From Megaustenia siamemsis (taxonomy: Eukaryota; Mollusca; Gastropoda; Stylommatophora; Ariophantidae), in contig JAVIAB010000059.1 in the NCBI GenBank assembly GCA_032433765.1, positions 56,964,603 to 57,028,602 of the forward strand: DNA of 64,000 bases, read 5' to 3'. The notes beneath the pieces were generated by a model. It was not told the origin of the DNA. It made no database searches and saw nothing but the letters and a program-made list of their open reading frames with translations. Shown here in pieces: positions 33,460-44,689 of this stretch. The position numbers and the translations under genes are program-made. Each line of letters opens with the position of its first letter. The first letter of the stretch is position 1.

Positions 33460-35088
33460 AGACCAGGAATTTTATAATGTGATAATTTTTATTTTATTTT
33501 TTTAAATGCTTGCAAGCAAGCATTTAAAATGATGATGGTGCAAGCCATCAGCTGTGGGTCGCTGACAACTTCCAGTTCTGGTGCTGGGAGGCGCGCCTTT
33601 TAAATAAAAAATACCAAAATTAGGATAGTATAAAATATTTATTTTTATATTAAGATTGACAAATATTATAATATTTTTATTTCAGTGTTCACATTTTTAA
33701 AATAAAATAAACATCTGAATTGCTTGTTCATTGAGTCACACACAAAATTCACAATTTGTTCTTACAATTAATCTCTTCATTCATTCATCATTAAACATAC
33801 AAATGATAGCACAGATAGAACTATTGGTGCAGATATTGTCCATAAGTTTGTCACTGCCACATTGAATGTCTAAACAATCATTTTTTTTTTATTTTTGGGC
33901 CTAGCACACAATGTAGATATAAAATATCACTCATTGAGCATATTTTCATGGCCTGACCACTCATTTTTACAAGGTCACTCTTTTGTTTTCAATAAAAAAT
34001 TTAAAAATATAGTAAAAATAGTAAAAACTATATTTATATATATTGACACTTGAATTAAAAGAGACTTGTATGATGTAAAGTAAATTGGATCTTATGGTTA
34101 AAATAATCTTGTGGTGCTTTTGACTAGGTTTGGCTTTAAAATGAAATAAATTGAATAAATCTGGCCATTTTATCTTGTATAAGAAGTATCTAGGCCAGGA
34201 TTTTTGGATTGGATTTTGTTAAACTTTTTAGTGTAGTAATAATTTGCTTGGGTTCTCTAAGAATCAGGAATAAAAAAAAAAGGATAAATGTTTTTGTAAA
34301 CATCTTTCAGTAAAGAGCAGTGACCAAGTAACCCTATGAGAAATGTAGTTAGTTATCCCATTTTAATTTGGAAGTACAATATTATATCTGCAATTTGCGA
34401 AAAAGTTAATTTGCCAGATATTAATTTCTGTGCATAGATTATCTCAAAATGATTTCAATATTTTCTTCAGGATGAATAAATCTACTCTGTACCAATGATT
34501 AAACTAGCACCGTTGTATGGTGCTGAATGCCAAAAAGTCTGTGCTGTGAACATTCAAGTATAATATGTGAATCTGGCATTCCATTGCTTTTGTTTGTTTG
34601 TTTGTTTTTTAAGTTCTATTGCTGTTTATTATGCTTTCACAATTTTTAATCTTCAGATTAAATATATTTTAAAAATACAAGTCTTTGTTTTGTTGTTATG
34701 AAGTAATTGAAAAAAAGTGAATTACTAGATGATGATGATGCTAATCATAGTGTCAGCTCTGTAGTATTTCTTCATTATGAAATACAAGGTTGGCTTCTAC
34801 ACCCTAGGACTTGATGCTATAGTTTTCTTGATTATCTATAGTTTAATTACGTTTAATCAACGTATCATACTCATTGCACATTAGACACCTCCATATATGC
34901 TCAGATAATCTTCCCACTCCAGTTCTGTGTTGATTTATTATTCATCTGTGTCTCCCCGATCTCTTTTCTGGAAACTCTAATGTTGACTTGATATTTGTGC
35001 CATCTGGACATGTAGATTCATGATCATCGAGTCATTAGCTCGCTTTACCTCCCTACGTGCATTCAACATGTATGCCCGGTCCATCTAT
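33460..35088. other. AT-rich intergenic stretch, no gene recognised
   Basis: No exon, RNA gene or complete repeat recognised. A GTTT microsatellite is at about 34589-34608 and a short GATGAT run near 34730. Confidence 0.5.
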
Positions 35089-35245
35089 GAGATAGAGGGA
35101 AGCAAAGAAAAAAATAACAGACAGCTTAAGAGAATGATTTGGCAGAAGGTCAACAACAGAAATGATAAATAACTGTCGAGATCGAAAGTTGTGGAGAGAC
35201 ATGATCACCTACACCAGCAGGCCCGGTACTTGATGATGATGCCCA
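35089..35245 (+). mobile_element. LINE B 3' end
   Basis: Matches LINE B at 44098-44255: AGGGAAGCAAAGAAAAAAAT, CAGCTTAAGAGAATG, GTTGTGGAGAGACATGATCA, GCAGGCCCGGTACTTGATG and an ATGATG tail. Confidence 0.8.
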
Positions 35246-35488
35246 GTCCATAACACCTCCACCATCGACAGCAACCTTTCCAGCCAGGCTCTCAGCTCGT
35301 TCATTTCCTTTCACGTCTGAGTGTCCATATACGAAAATGATACAGATCCCAGTCAGTCCTGAATTCTTTAGCAACACAAACCACTGGCTGTCTTTGATTT
35401 TCCTGAAGATGCTCATTGAATCACTTAGAAAACTTACATGACTAAAAGATTTTTTTTCTGCGCAGACCATCACTTTAATTATTGTCAT
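35246..35488 (-). mobile_element. RNase H fragment of a LINE H-like element
   Basis: Minus-strand frame with FSHVSFLSDSMSIFRKIKD and FVYGHSDVKGNERAESLAGK, the second and third Asp blocks of an RNase H domain (S-D-S and the G-N-E-x-A-D-like loop). It is truncated on both sides and more diverged than the 37.0 and 42.2 kb copies, so it is probably a related subfamily. Confidence 0.7.
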
Positions 35489-35499
35489 AACCTAAGGGA

Positions 35500-36450
35500 A
35501 AAAGGGGGGGGGAATGGTCGGGCTTACCAGAGTCATGACTCCCAGAGGTCGGTCTTCAGCTGCTCTTCAATCTGAAAGCTCTCATAATATTCAGCATATA
35601 CTAGTAGATAAGACTCTGGGTACAGTCTGTCAATTTTTCCGAGTGCTAACACATACTTCTTTGTTCTATTATTCCCTAGATAAGGCTCTGGTCTGCTCGA
35701 AACTTCTGTTCGAGTCTACTGTCCCTAACCAGTGACAAATATGTCACAGTTGTATCCTGCCGGAGAGCATTAAATGTTGCTACCTGTGGTGTGGGCTGGC
35801 TTCAAACACTTGTGTTAGTATCAAGGGCAAGGAAGACATCTGCTCACCTCACCTCAAATAATGTAGCCTAGCACGATGAAATATGGTATCTATCTAACTC
35901 TCTCCCCCCCCCCCCCCCCCCCCAAGACATTTCAAATAAATCGTTGCCGATTAATTTGAACGTCCCTTCAATTTCAAAATAACTCAATATCTTGAACCCG
36001 GATTATAGAAAAAGTGAATAAGAAACACCACCAAAAGGAAACTTGTTAAATGTATGATGGGGAGTAAGCAAGGAAAAAAAACAACAATTAGAAGTGATGA
36101 TCTAAGAAAACATTAAGGATAATTCGAGCAATATAGCATATAAAGAATAACACATTCATTGGTTTATCAGTGTAACAAGACATAAAGACTAAATACAATT
36201 CACATAGCTATCAACGTATGCTATGTAAACAAGACCGAAAGAACGTCATCGAATGCATAGATTAACGAAAGAAATGCAATAAACACACTGAAACCTTACA
36301 GCAGACGAGACAAAGTAGAGCCAAGGACTGCAAACAATCTGCACCCCGGACGAACGCATAGGTGAATGCTGCACTCGAAAATCCGAGAAGAATCCTACTC
36401 CACTGGCACGAAATCCGAAGTCCGGCCTGGGATCCACGGTGTGGGTGGAT
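35500..36450. other. Intergenic stretch without a recognised gene
   Basis: Contains a C homopolymer at about 35905-35923. No exon or complete repeat recognised. Confidence 0.5.
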
Positions 36451-36625
36451 GTCTGCTGATGATTGTTGCCCGGTCTGCTGGTGATTGTTGCCCTGTCTGC
36501 TGATGATTGTTGCCCGGTCTGCTGGTGATTGTTGCCCGGTCTGCTGATGATTGTTGCCCGGTCTGCTGATGATTATTGCCCTGTCTGCTGATGATTGTTG
36601 CCCGGTCTGCTGATGATTGTGTATG
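36451..36625. repeat. 22-bp minisatellite
   Basis: Eight units of GCTGATGATTGTTGCCCGGTCT with GGTGATT and CCCTGTCT variants. The minus-strand frame through it is a by-product. Confidence 0.9.
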
Positions 36626-36771
36626 GCTCACTCTTTACGATTTTTAACTGCAAAGAGTTTTTAACGTGCGCGAGTGCACACGCCACCTCCTGTTTATTGC
36701 CGTTATCTGAGATGGTCAGACGTCTGATCTTACTACCCAATCGATAAGGGAAAGGTAACGTCATTTAGAAA

Positions 36772-38590
36772 TCAGGATGCATGTATATACTGATGGTGCA
36801 GTCACAAAAGCAACTATCAAAGCTGGATATGGGATTTTGATACATTATCCAGACGAACAGTATGTTACCCCAATGATGAAATCTGCAACAATTATGAAGC
36901 AGAAATAACATCCTTTGAAACAGCAGTGCACCATGTGAATACGGTTTTGTTATACCATACCACCAAAGAAAAGATATATAGTCATATTTATTGAGTTATT
37001 TGCGGGTCATCATCGATGCATTTCGAATATGTTGATAGGTGCTCAGATCCCCTCCTCAGCAAGTCTCGTAGTGTCCAGACGACTCCAGTTCTGTGCTGGT
37101 TGGTAAGTCTTCTTATACGCCCACTAAGTTTCTCATTTCTGGCTGTGCCCATCTTACCTTCCATCTCGTTCATTCGAAGGAGTGACGTGGACTCATGGTT
37201 GTCGAAGTCATGTACCCTTTCCACATCTCGGAGGGCATTGATGATGCCCCCCCCCCTTCCCCGATCCATCGGTTGACCGTTTTCAACAATAGCGCAACTA
37301 GCCATCCTGTCCGCTCTTTCATTTCCCCGTACTCCTACATGCCCTGGAACGTAGACAAAGGTGGCCCAACGTATTATTTCATCCTGCATTGACTCTATCC
37401 ATTGCCTGCGTACAGAGTCTGCCTCCACTTTTGTCATCATGCTCATCGAATCACGTAGTAAGCAGACGTGTGTGTATTCTTGTGACTCTAACCAGATGAA
37501 CGCCTGTATCCACTCCTCGTCAGCATTGATATTGATAAGACCACAGACCTGTTTGACGACATTTTCTGCTTGGCCCACCCATGATTTGCCTCTTTTTAGC
37601 CTGACACCTTTCCCTGTTTGAGCTCATAATGCAATGGATGCTCTTTATCTGCACTTATCTTCAGGTGAGCTCGTGCCCTGCAGATCTTGACCATGTTAAC
37701 CATGGTTGGAAAGTCAAGAAGATACCTCATTGCTACACAGGGAGTGTCCCTCGTACACCCCAAGATACTGCGCATGGCTTCATTCTGTATTTTCTCCAGC
37801 CTGTCATTTTGCGTCGTAATGATAATAAGAATTGCTAGGTCATACTCGATTGGTGCGAGGACTAGTCCCTGGAACAGAAAGGTAAGTAGCCTCTGCTGGA
37901 TGTTGGCAGTCATATTTACTTATTCTAAATTAGCTCTGCAGGAGATAGGAAGTAACATAAATAAACCAGAACTCACACAGCTCACCAAGAACGTAGGCAA
38001 CCTCATTAACACACGTGGCATAAGGCCATTGATGCAATGGATCCCAGGACACTCCAACACACCAGGAAATGATAAGGCGGATTCATTAGCTAAGAGAGGA
38101 TCCAGACAGGCACAATTTGACGTCGACATCTCATTAAACAAAACCAAACAAATCATAAACTCCAATAGTAAAGAAGATTAGCTGAATGGATGGGTCATGA
38201 GAAAAACAGGCAGATATATTTTTAAATACATGTCATGACCAAACCTCCATGACAACATTAACAACTTTAAAAAAAATAGACCCAACTACGATCTTCAGAC
38301 TGAGAGCCTGTCATGTACCATTAATCAACCACATCAATAGAATACAACGAAACCAACCTCCAGCAAATCCGCTCGGTGAACACTCACATAGTACAACATC
38401 ACATTTTTGATTGTCCAAAGCTCACAGAGTAACACTTCATTTCCTCACAGACCTGAAAAATTGAACACCGTGTACGGAACTGCAAGGGAACTCATAAATA
38501 CCTACATATTATAATGCCTCATTATATGGCATTGGGCCGAAGGGCGTCAACTCACAGGCTTCTTGATCCATAACAACAACAACAACATCA
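36772..38590 (+). mobile_element. LINE J RNase H and 3' end, split by LINE H
   Basis: Plus-strand RNase H domain in two parts. The left part (36772-36990) has VYTDGAVTKATIKAGYGILI with the first catalytic Asp. The right part (37919-38590) has SKLALQEIGSNINKPE, MQWIPGHSNTPGNDKADSLA and, further on, a C-terminal region FRLRACHVPLINHINRIQR. LINE H (36991-37907, minus strand) is inserted between them with the duplication AGTCATATTTA. Stops and shifts after 38180 show decay. The end is an AAC-repeat tail (38566-38587). Clade is probably I/Jockey-like. Confidence 0.85.
36991..37907 (-). mobile_element. LINE H, RNase H and 3' end, nested in LINE J
   Basis: Minus-strand insertion with exact 11-bp duplications AGTCATATTTA (36980-36990 and 37908-37918). 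Frames 37913-37596 and 37578-36988 encode LEKIQNEAMRSILGCTRDTP, AFIWLESQEYTHVCLLRDSM, VYVPGHVGVRGNERADRMAS and LLRRGSEHLSTYSKCIDDDP. Compared with the copy at 41.2 kb, the part with YTDGS (first catalytic Asp of RNase H) is deleted between ININADEEW and IQAFIWLE. A frameshift lies near 37590, and a C9 run is at about 37248-37257. Confidence 0.9.
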
Positions 38591-38681
38591 TAAAGAAACC
38601 ACGAATTAATTTTGTTTGTAGAGAGACAATCAGCTATACCAGCAGACCAGGTACATCATCAGTGTCTACAGAAACATCACG

Positions 38682-39455
38682 ATGCTGAACACTTCGGGCA
38701 AGCTACTGGAGAAAATAGGTGTCTTTGTACTCACCTGTCACCTTGAACAGGTACACGCATTCCCACCCACACACGGAGGTTTTAGATATAACAAAGAGAC
38801 ATGGTTGAATGAGGTAGATTTCGCCTATGACGTATTCGAAGGCTTCCACAGACGAGAGGAGACGTGCTGTTATAGATCTGGAGGATGCATACAACAGAGT
38901 AACATTTGAATACCTCATGTACATGCTCCTCAAACTGGAGGTGCACCCCTTCCTCATTAGATGGATCGCTGCTGCACTGTTTCAGAGGAAGGTGATACTC
39001 AAATGTGGAAGTTGGACATCCGAGCCAATATCCATTTCTTCAGGGTTGCCACAAGGCTCACCATCGTCACCAGTTCTATTTAACGTGTACACAATACGAC
39101 CTTGCTCGTTCTGTGGATGGATCTGTCTGTCCAGGATTGACAAATTCAGCCACGAGAGAGGATGTTTAGTAAAGCAGCACCCAGTATGAGACACTAATAC
39201 TTTACCAAACTACTGACTTACCATGATTGCTTGATACCAACCGTCTGTCAAGACGCCAAATGCCATACATACAAATTAACGATCACGGAACAACAGCTAG
39301 AAGGGAGGGAAAGAACTATTACTTTTGCTGATGATATTCTGGTATTTGGTTATGGAAGGCCCGGTATCACTGCAAATGAATTAAAACCCATAATTGCTCA
39401 ACCGCCCGTGCCAGCGTTATCATCCGAATCTCATCTCCCAAACAAAGAAAGATGA
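38682..39455 (+). mobile_element. LINE H-type reverse transcriptase fragment, rearranged
   Basis: Encodes in broken frames the N-terminal RT part THGGFRYNKETWLNEVDFAY, AVIDLEDAYNRVTFEYLMYM (first catalytic Asp), SSGLPQGSPSSPVLFNVYT and, after a foreign insert, TFADDILVFGYG (F-A-D-D). The insert at about 39090-39260 carries a CSFCGWICLSRIDKFSHERG zinc-finger-like end of LINE D. The frame shifts near 38865 (a GTGCTG repeat). Confidence 0.75.
39090..39260 (+). mobile_element. LINE D 3' end inserted in LINE H RT
   Basis: Encodes CSFCGWICLSRIDKFSHERG plus KQHPV, then GACACTAATACTTTACCAAA. The same end occurs at 43205-43290 and 48625-48810. The C-x2-C-x12-H-x3-C pattern looks like the C-terminal zinc finger of some LINE proteins. 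Confidence 0.6.
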
Positions 39456-39675
39456 TTGTAATCCCCATCATAGCAGTCTCAGCACACGCCAAAAGACATA
39501 AGGCGAAACCGCGCAGAAAGTGAACACAGCCAACTGTTCCCTGTCATACGATATCATCATTCATCGAAAGCAATTGGAATATCGAAACATGATCAAAACG
39601 GATGAGACACACAGCTCACGGTGTGCACAGAGCAATTAACTCAGTACCTCCTGCAACAAGGAACACATGAACATA

Positions 39676-40455
39676 TGAGGAAACTGCAACAAGGAACACT
39701 TTTCATACATAGCCTTCGATTGGTCCCGCCACCTATCCACCATATACCGGGAGTTCACGTCCTCTTGAAAATGATGATCGTCATATTTTTTTAAAAAAGT
39801 AGAGCGCTTGATGATGTTAGGCCATCGTTGTTGACTCCAATTCCGAACATATAGACACACAGTTAGTCGTCAGATTATCCCCGTCGCACATCAAACAACC
39901 GACCGTAAGATTAGCGTACGGCCGGTCTAGAGTCTAGGGATGTACGATGAACCATTACGATGACGTAGCACACAAAAAATAAATGTCGTACACACAATTT
40001 CGCTCCCATTCGATTTCTGATTACTCTAGTAAAAGCAGCCTAAGACGAACATAACACTGTGCAAATTCCGTAAATAGATAAAACTGCGGCTGACGAAGTA
40101 GTTTACATTGATAAGTAACATGGAAATTTCTTGCGTTAAGGAATTCCAACAACGGTCATGAACAGCACCAATGTGACGCAAAGCGCAGATCAAGTCTAGA
40201 CGTTGGAAGGTCGCATTCACAACACTTGATTTGTCAAAAAGGGACTGTTGCCGGCGTACAACATCGCTTTAGCGCGCAGATGCAATAATAAGATCATCAC
40301 TTTTACTTTAACGCAGTAAAGTACAACGGAGAACCGAAATTAATCAGATCCCGAATGCGCTTACTGCAGCGATCAAGAGAACGTGACCTAGATCCCACCA
40401 TCTTTACAACGGAACGGAACCTCTACTATTATTCCCAGCTAAAGCAGGCAATGTC
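39676..40455 (-). repeat. Dispersed ~770-bp repeat of unknown type, copy 2
   Basis: Parallel to 30249-31018. It keeps on the minus strand NWSQQRWPNIIKRSTFLKKY, DDHHFQEDVN, YMVDR and EKCSLLQFPH. At its coding 3' side the 15-bp segment TGTTCCTTGTTGCAG is duplicated. Outside the shared block the two copies have unrelated flanks. Confidence 0.6.
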
Positions 40456-40639
40456 TGAATAAATTGGCTAGTTGTTTTTTCACAGTTTAAGGAATAACAC
40501 TATTATAATTCAACCACAGATACGCCCCATTATAATCATAACTATGACCTCTCATGTGACAATACAGATATGACCATTCCCACAGTAGAGAGAACAATTC
40601 ATCCACTAGAGTCTATTATTTATATGTAGTTTCTGTTGG

Positions 40640-41211
40640 CAATTAATCTTTGCCCACAATCTGGTTGTGTTTCACAAATATGATAAGAAGGACATTAATG
40701 AGCAAAGCAAATAGAACATCCAGGTTTAATGAATCAGATCCCATGTACTTTTCTTGTCTAGAACTTGAGAGAGAAGCCCATACCCTGAGCCGAAGCCCCC
40801 TTAGCAGCTGTTGATATGTGAAAGCCCCCTGCAGCAAAGTTTTCCTCATCATCCATTAGCTTTTGATAAGCTTTTCCTCCAGATGGTAGTTTGGGAGAAT
40901 TTGAATACTTTCTGGTCTGTTCACTTCTAGCTGGTCATGATGGGAACATGGATGGATCAACTGGAAGAGGTGACTCACGGAAGTACTCATGCTCAGGTGC
41001 TTCCTCCGCAGTCACTCGTTTGGCTGGGTCACAGGCCTGTTATGCAGATCAAAGCCAATTTCTGTCAGATATGAGCCAAATCTGTTTTTTTTTATAACAT
41101 TGTAAGGGGTTTCATTGAATTGGACTTTCTTCAGGCCTGGCAACCCTGACACACCAGGCCAAATCTTTTCTGTTGGTGTGCCAAGATCCTTGAATATTTT
41201 ATTAATTCTGA
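40640..41211 (-). pseudogene. CDK11: Processed CDK11 (PITSLRE kinase) pseudogene
   Basis: Intronless minus-strand copy of the C-terminal end of CDK11, a Ser/Thr kinase of transcription and splicing. Readable blocks in order are INKIFKDLGTPTEKIWPGVS, FGSYLTEIGFDL, PAKRVTAEEA (with the conserved subdomain XI Arg), EHEYFRESPLPVDPSMFPS, KLMDDEENFAAGGFHIS and the very end KGASAQGMGFSLKF followed by TAG (40758-40760). It is broken by a frameshift after GFDLHN and a TGA where the family has the Trp of SWPA. Lack of introns across this region suggests an mRNA-derived copy. The 5' end abuts LINE H at 41212. No poly-A tract or TSD is recognisable. Confidence 0.85.
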
Positions 41212-41212
41212 T

Positions 41213-42748
41213 ATATCGACAGGGAAGAGACAGAAGGGAAATCGCCATGCAATCACACTGCAAAACGAACTCGATCGCATCTTTTCCTGGTGTGGAGTAT
41301 CGGGTGCATTGGTTAATCCTAATAAAGCATCAGTTGCGTGGTTCTACCTTAAAAATCATATAGTTAACACGGAATCACTGGTGGTACGAATGAGAGCTGA
41401 TGAGGTCACCAGGGACAGGTTGATGACGTACCTCGGAGTTAAGTTTGATCGCAGCCTGTGTTTTCGGGGCCACGGCGACCATGTGATAACAAAATCCAAC
41501 AAAGGATTAGCCGTCTTGATGGTCATGGCAGCTGCCAACATCAAGCAGAGGCTACTTACCTTTCTGTTCCAGGGACTAGTCCTCGCACCAATCGAGTAAG
41601 ACCTAGCAATTCTTACTGTCAGTACGACGCAAATTGACAGGCTGGAGAAAATACAGAATGAAGCCATGCGCATTATCTTGGGGTGTACGAGGGACACTCC
41701 CTGTGTAGCAATGAGGTATCTTCTTGACTTTCCAACCATGGTTAACATGGTCAAGATCTGCAAGGCACGAGCTCACCTGAAGATAAGTGCAGATAAAGAG
41801 CATCCATTGCATCATGAGCTCAACACAGGGAAAGGTGTCAGGCTAAAAAGAGGCAAATCATGGGTGGGCCAAGCAGAAGATGTCGTCAAACAGGTCTGTG
41901 GTCTTATCAATATCAATGCTGGCGATGTGTGGATACCGGTACCTACGTCATTCAGATGGATATTCTCTTGTATCGTCACACTAGACAGGAAATATAGGGA
42001 ATAGAACTCAGTCGTGGTCAATGCGGAGGTCAACGGTCTCATCTGGAATAACACCGATGAAAAAGATGCAGTCATCTATACAGACGGATCTGTAATACGA
42101 CAACAAAGGAGTCCATGAACATTTACAGCACACTCGGCAGGCAGAATAGTTTTTTTTTTTTTTTTAAGACAGTGGTACATAGGTTATGACCGCGAGTTGC
42201 ATGACGATGGAGGTGATGCAGTGACCAGGGCATTCATCTGGTTAGAGTCACAAGACTACACCCACGCCTGTATACTAAGTGATTCGATGAGCATGATGAC
42301 AAAAGTGGAGGCGGACTCTGTACGCAGGCAATGGGTAGAGTCATTGCAGAAGTAAATAATACGTAGTGTCGCCTTTGTCTACGTCCCAGGGCGTGCGGGA
42401 GTACGGGGAAATGAAAGAGCGGACAGGATGGCTAGCTGCGCTATTGTTGAGGACGGTCAACCAATGGATCAGACGGACATCATCAACGCCTTCCGTGTGG
42501 GAAGGGCACAGGACTTCGACAACCATGAGTCCACGTCACTCCTTCGGATGAAAGAGATGGAGTTAAGATGGACACAGCCAGAAACGAGAAACCTAGTGGG
42601 CGTGTAAAAAGACATAAAAACCACTGGTTTTTATAGACAGAACTGGAGTCGTCAGTTGCTGGACACTGCGAGACTTGCTGAGGAGGGGATCTGAGCAACT
42701 ATCGACATATTTGAAATGCAATGATGATGACCCGCTAATAACTCAATA
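41213..42748 (+). mobile_element. LINE H, RT C-terminal part, RNase H and 3' end
   Basis: The longest LINE H copy. It reads FSWCGVSGALVNPNKASVAW, YLGVKFDRSLCFRGH, LEKIQNEAMRIILGCTRDTP, then RNase H: VIYTDGSVIRQQ (Asp), AFIWLESQDYTHACILSDSM (Asp), FVYVPGRAGVRGNERADRMA and HESTSLLRMKEME. The 3' end is CTTGCTGAGGAGGGGATCTG followed by AACTCAATA. It is disabled by a TAA at about 41598 (the copy at 37857 has TAT) and later stops and shifts. The 5' end lies directly at the CDK11 retrocopy. Confidence 0.88.
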
Positions 42749-42766
42749 ATGGTACAACATTAGCAC

Positions 42767-43300
42767 ATGATGATTAATGCTAGTATAACAGACAAAACCC
42801 GATACATGAGACAAACGTGTTGTATATCCAAGAGTACTAATTTAACTGTCCTGCAACGTGCTAAGACCCCAACAATTATGTCGATGCTCAGATGTCAAAG
42901 ACTAAGATGGCTGGGGCAGTCCAGCGAATGGAAGATAAATGCATGCCCTGGCAAATACTATATGGTGAACTAATACACTGAAAAAGACAAATCGGCAGAC
43001 CTAAACTTCGATATAGAGATATTTGTAAATCATCTCTGAATGACTTCATCTGTGAAAATGATTGGGGACAGCTGGCAAGTGATCGCACATCATGGAGTGC
43101 ATGTATAAGGAATGGTATAACATCATTTGAGACTGTGCTAAGCAAAACTTAGAAGAGAAAAGATTCACATAAAAGGACGGAAAACCCAGTGGATCAGTGC
43201 GCCTGACTTTTTCATTCTGTGGCCATTTATGTTTGTCAAATATTGATAGAATTAACCACGAGAGAAGTTGTTCGACAAAAACAAATCCTCGAATAAAAAT
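42767..43300 (+). mobile_element. LINE D C-terminal end
   Basis: Broken frames encode MSMLRCQRLRWLGQ, RQIGRPKLRYRDI-like and FICENDWEQLASDRTSW-like blocks, then FSFCGHLCLSNIDRINHERS, the zinc-finger-like end shared with 39.1 and 48.6 kb. Confidence 0.7.
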
Positions 43301-43369
43301 ACACAATAGCCGTCTAGACAAGACGAAAAGAGTCATATATAGGACAAGTCTCGGATAAGCCATTTCTTC

Positions 43370-44310
43370 TTCTTCTTTCCTTCTTCAATTGCCTTTCAGC
43401 GTTGAGAGGAGATATAATTTGTGATATTTTGCTCTTCTGCTCGCCTCTGCTTCTGTTATATTTCCTAGTGCTTCTAATATTCCATCCATCTTTTTCGTGG
43501 TCGACCCTTGGGTCTGGTGTTCTCATAACGTTTGCAGAAGGCTCGTTGTGTTGTGTTTTGTTCTTTCTGCCTTGTCACGTGATGAAACCATTTATCTGTT
43601 GTTTCTTTATATATTCTATGGCGGGTGCTATTCCTAGCTTTTTTCTCAGTTCTTCATTTCTGATCTTATCTCTCAGACTGTTTCCTGTCATTCGTCTAAC
43701 ACATTTTATCTCACTAGTTATTTTTATTTATGGCTCAGGCAAAAGCAGCTTTCAAAAAAAAAAAAAAAATGAGGAAGATACTATGTAATTCATTTTTGAC
43801 AATAGAAACAAGAAAAAGAGCTCTTACAAGTTATATAGAGCCAGTTTTAACATATGGATGCGAATCATGGACAAGAGACAAGAAAATCACTGGAGTCTGT
43901 AGAAATGTGGTTTTACAGAAGAATATTGAGAGTACCATGGACAGTTAAAAAGAGTAACGAAGATGTTCTGAGAGAGGTCAAAGCAAAAAGAAAGCTAATT
44001 TCCAATATTAGGAAGAAACAATCATCATTTTTTGGCCATGTAATGAGAAGAGAACAACTGGAATATATTGTAACAACTGGAAAATTGAGGGACGAAGAGA
44101 TAGAGGGAAGCAAAGAGAAAAAAAAATAACAGACAACTTAAGAGAATGGCTTGGCAGAAGGTCAACAACAGAAATGATAAATAGCTGCCGAGATCGAAAG
44201 TTGTGGAGAGACATGATCACCTACGCCAGCAGGCCCGGTACTTGATGATGATGAGGTATTTTTCTGACTGTTCTTGCATCTAGAGTCCAGGTCTGGTTAC
44301 GCCATGATAG
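43370..44310 (-). mobile_element. LINE E fragment, split by LINE B
   Basis: Minus-strand remnant matching 60440-61148: TTCTTCTTTCCTTC tail, GCCTTTCAGCG, then GGCGGGTGCTATTCCTAGCT and CAGACTGTTTCCTGTCATTC. It is interrupted at about 43734-44258 by LINE B (+). It resumes with TTCTTGCATCTAGAGTCCAG and fades by about 44310, some 20-60 bp before the putative VPS52 start codon. Confidence 0.75.
43735..44258 (+). mobile_element. LINE B, nested in LINE E
   Basis: Encodes GSGKSSFQK/AQAKAAFKKKKK (a poly-A expansion at 43756-43769 shifts the frame), YIEPVLTYGCESWTRD, RRILRVPWTVKKSNEDVLRE, FFGHVMRREQLEY. It ends GCAGGCCCGGTACTTGATGA. The near-repeats GTTATTTTT and GTATTTTT at its borders suggest a decayed target duplication. 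Confidence 0.85.
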
Positions 44311-44331
44311 ACATAAACTATTATTTTCAAA

Positions 44332-44367
44332 ATGGCCGACAGTGAGTTGTCATCTAGGCTTGACGAT
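44332..44367 (+). CDS. VPS52: VPS52 putative first coding exon
   Basis: ATG in the good context TCAAAATGGCC opens MADSELSSRLDD and ends at a GAT|GTAAGC donor in phase 0, matching the phase-0 acceptor of the certain exon at 49812. Its short, acidic, poorly conserved product is what one expects for the variable VPS52 N-terminus before the conserved LGELDxTSxxFxLDEVDVHI block. No independent homology supports it, so this start is inferred from phase, context and position. It lies just right of nested LINE remnants. Confidence 0.5.
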
Positions 44368-44689
44368 GTAAGCAAATTGCAAAGTGACGTCTAAATTTTG
44401 TTTAAATCATTTTTACTATTTAAACTTAATGGAGTTAGTAGTAGTGAAGTTAATTTCCTAGTTTAAGCACATACATTATATTATTTCAGTGAGTGATCTC
44501 TCCTTAGATTAGTTGTAAGTTGGCGGCGGCGCAACAACAAACCTGCCTGCAGCAGCTGCTCACGTCACTGTCGTCACTGCAGTGAGCAGTGTGAGTGGTA
44601 CTAAAACTTCTTACCAAACTTACTTAGTTTTCTTTCTTTTTTATTCTCCTTTTAAAAAGTTTTAGTTTTCAAATAGGGTTTAGTTATAG

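Noticed and set aside
36246..36437. Minus-strand ORF rich in F/S/V
   Set aside because: No recognisable family feature and it runs into the 22-bp minisatellite.
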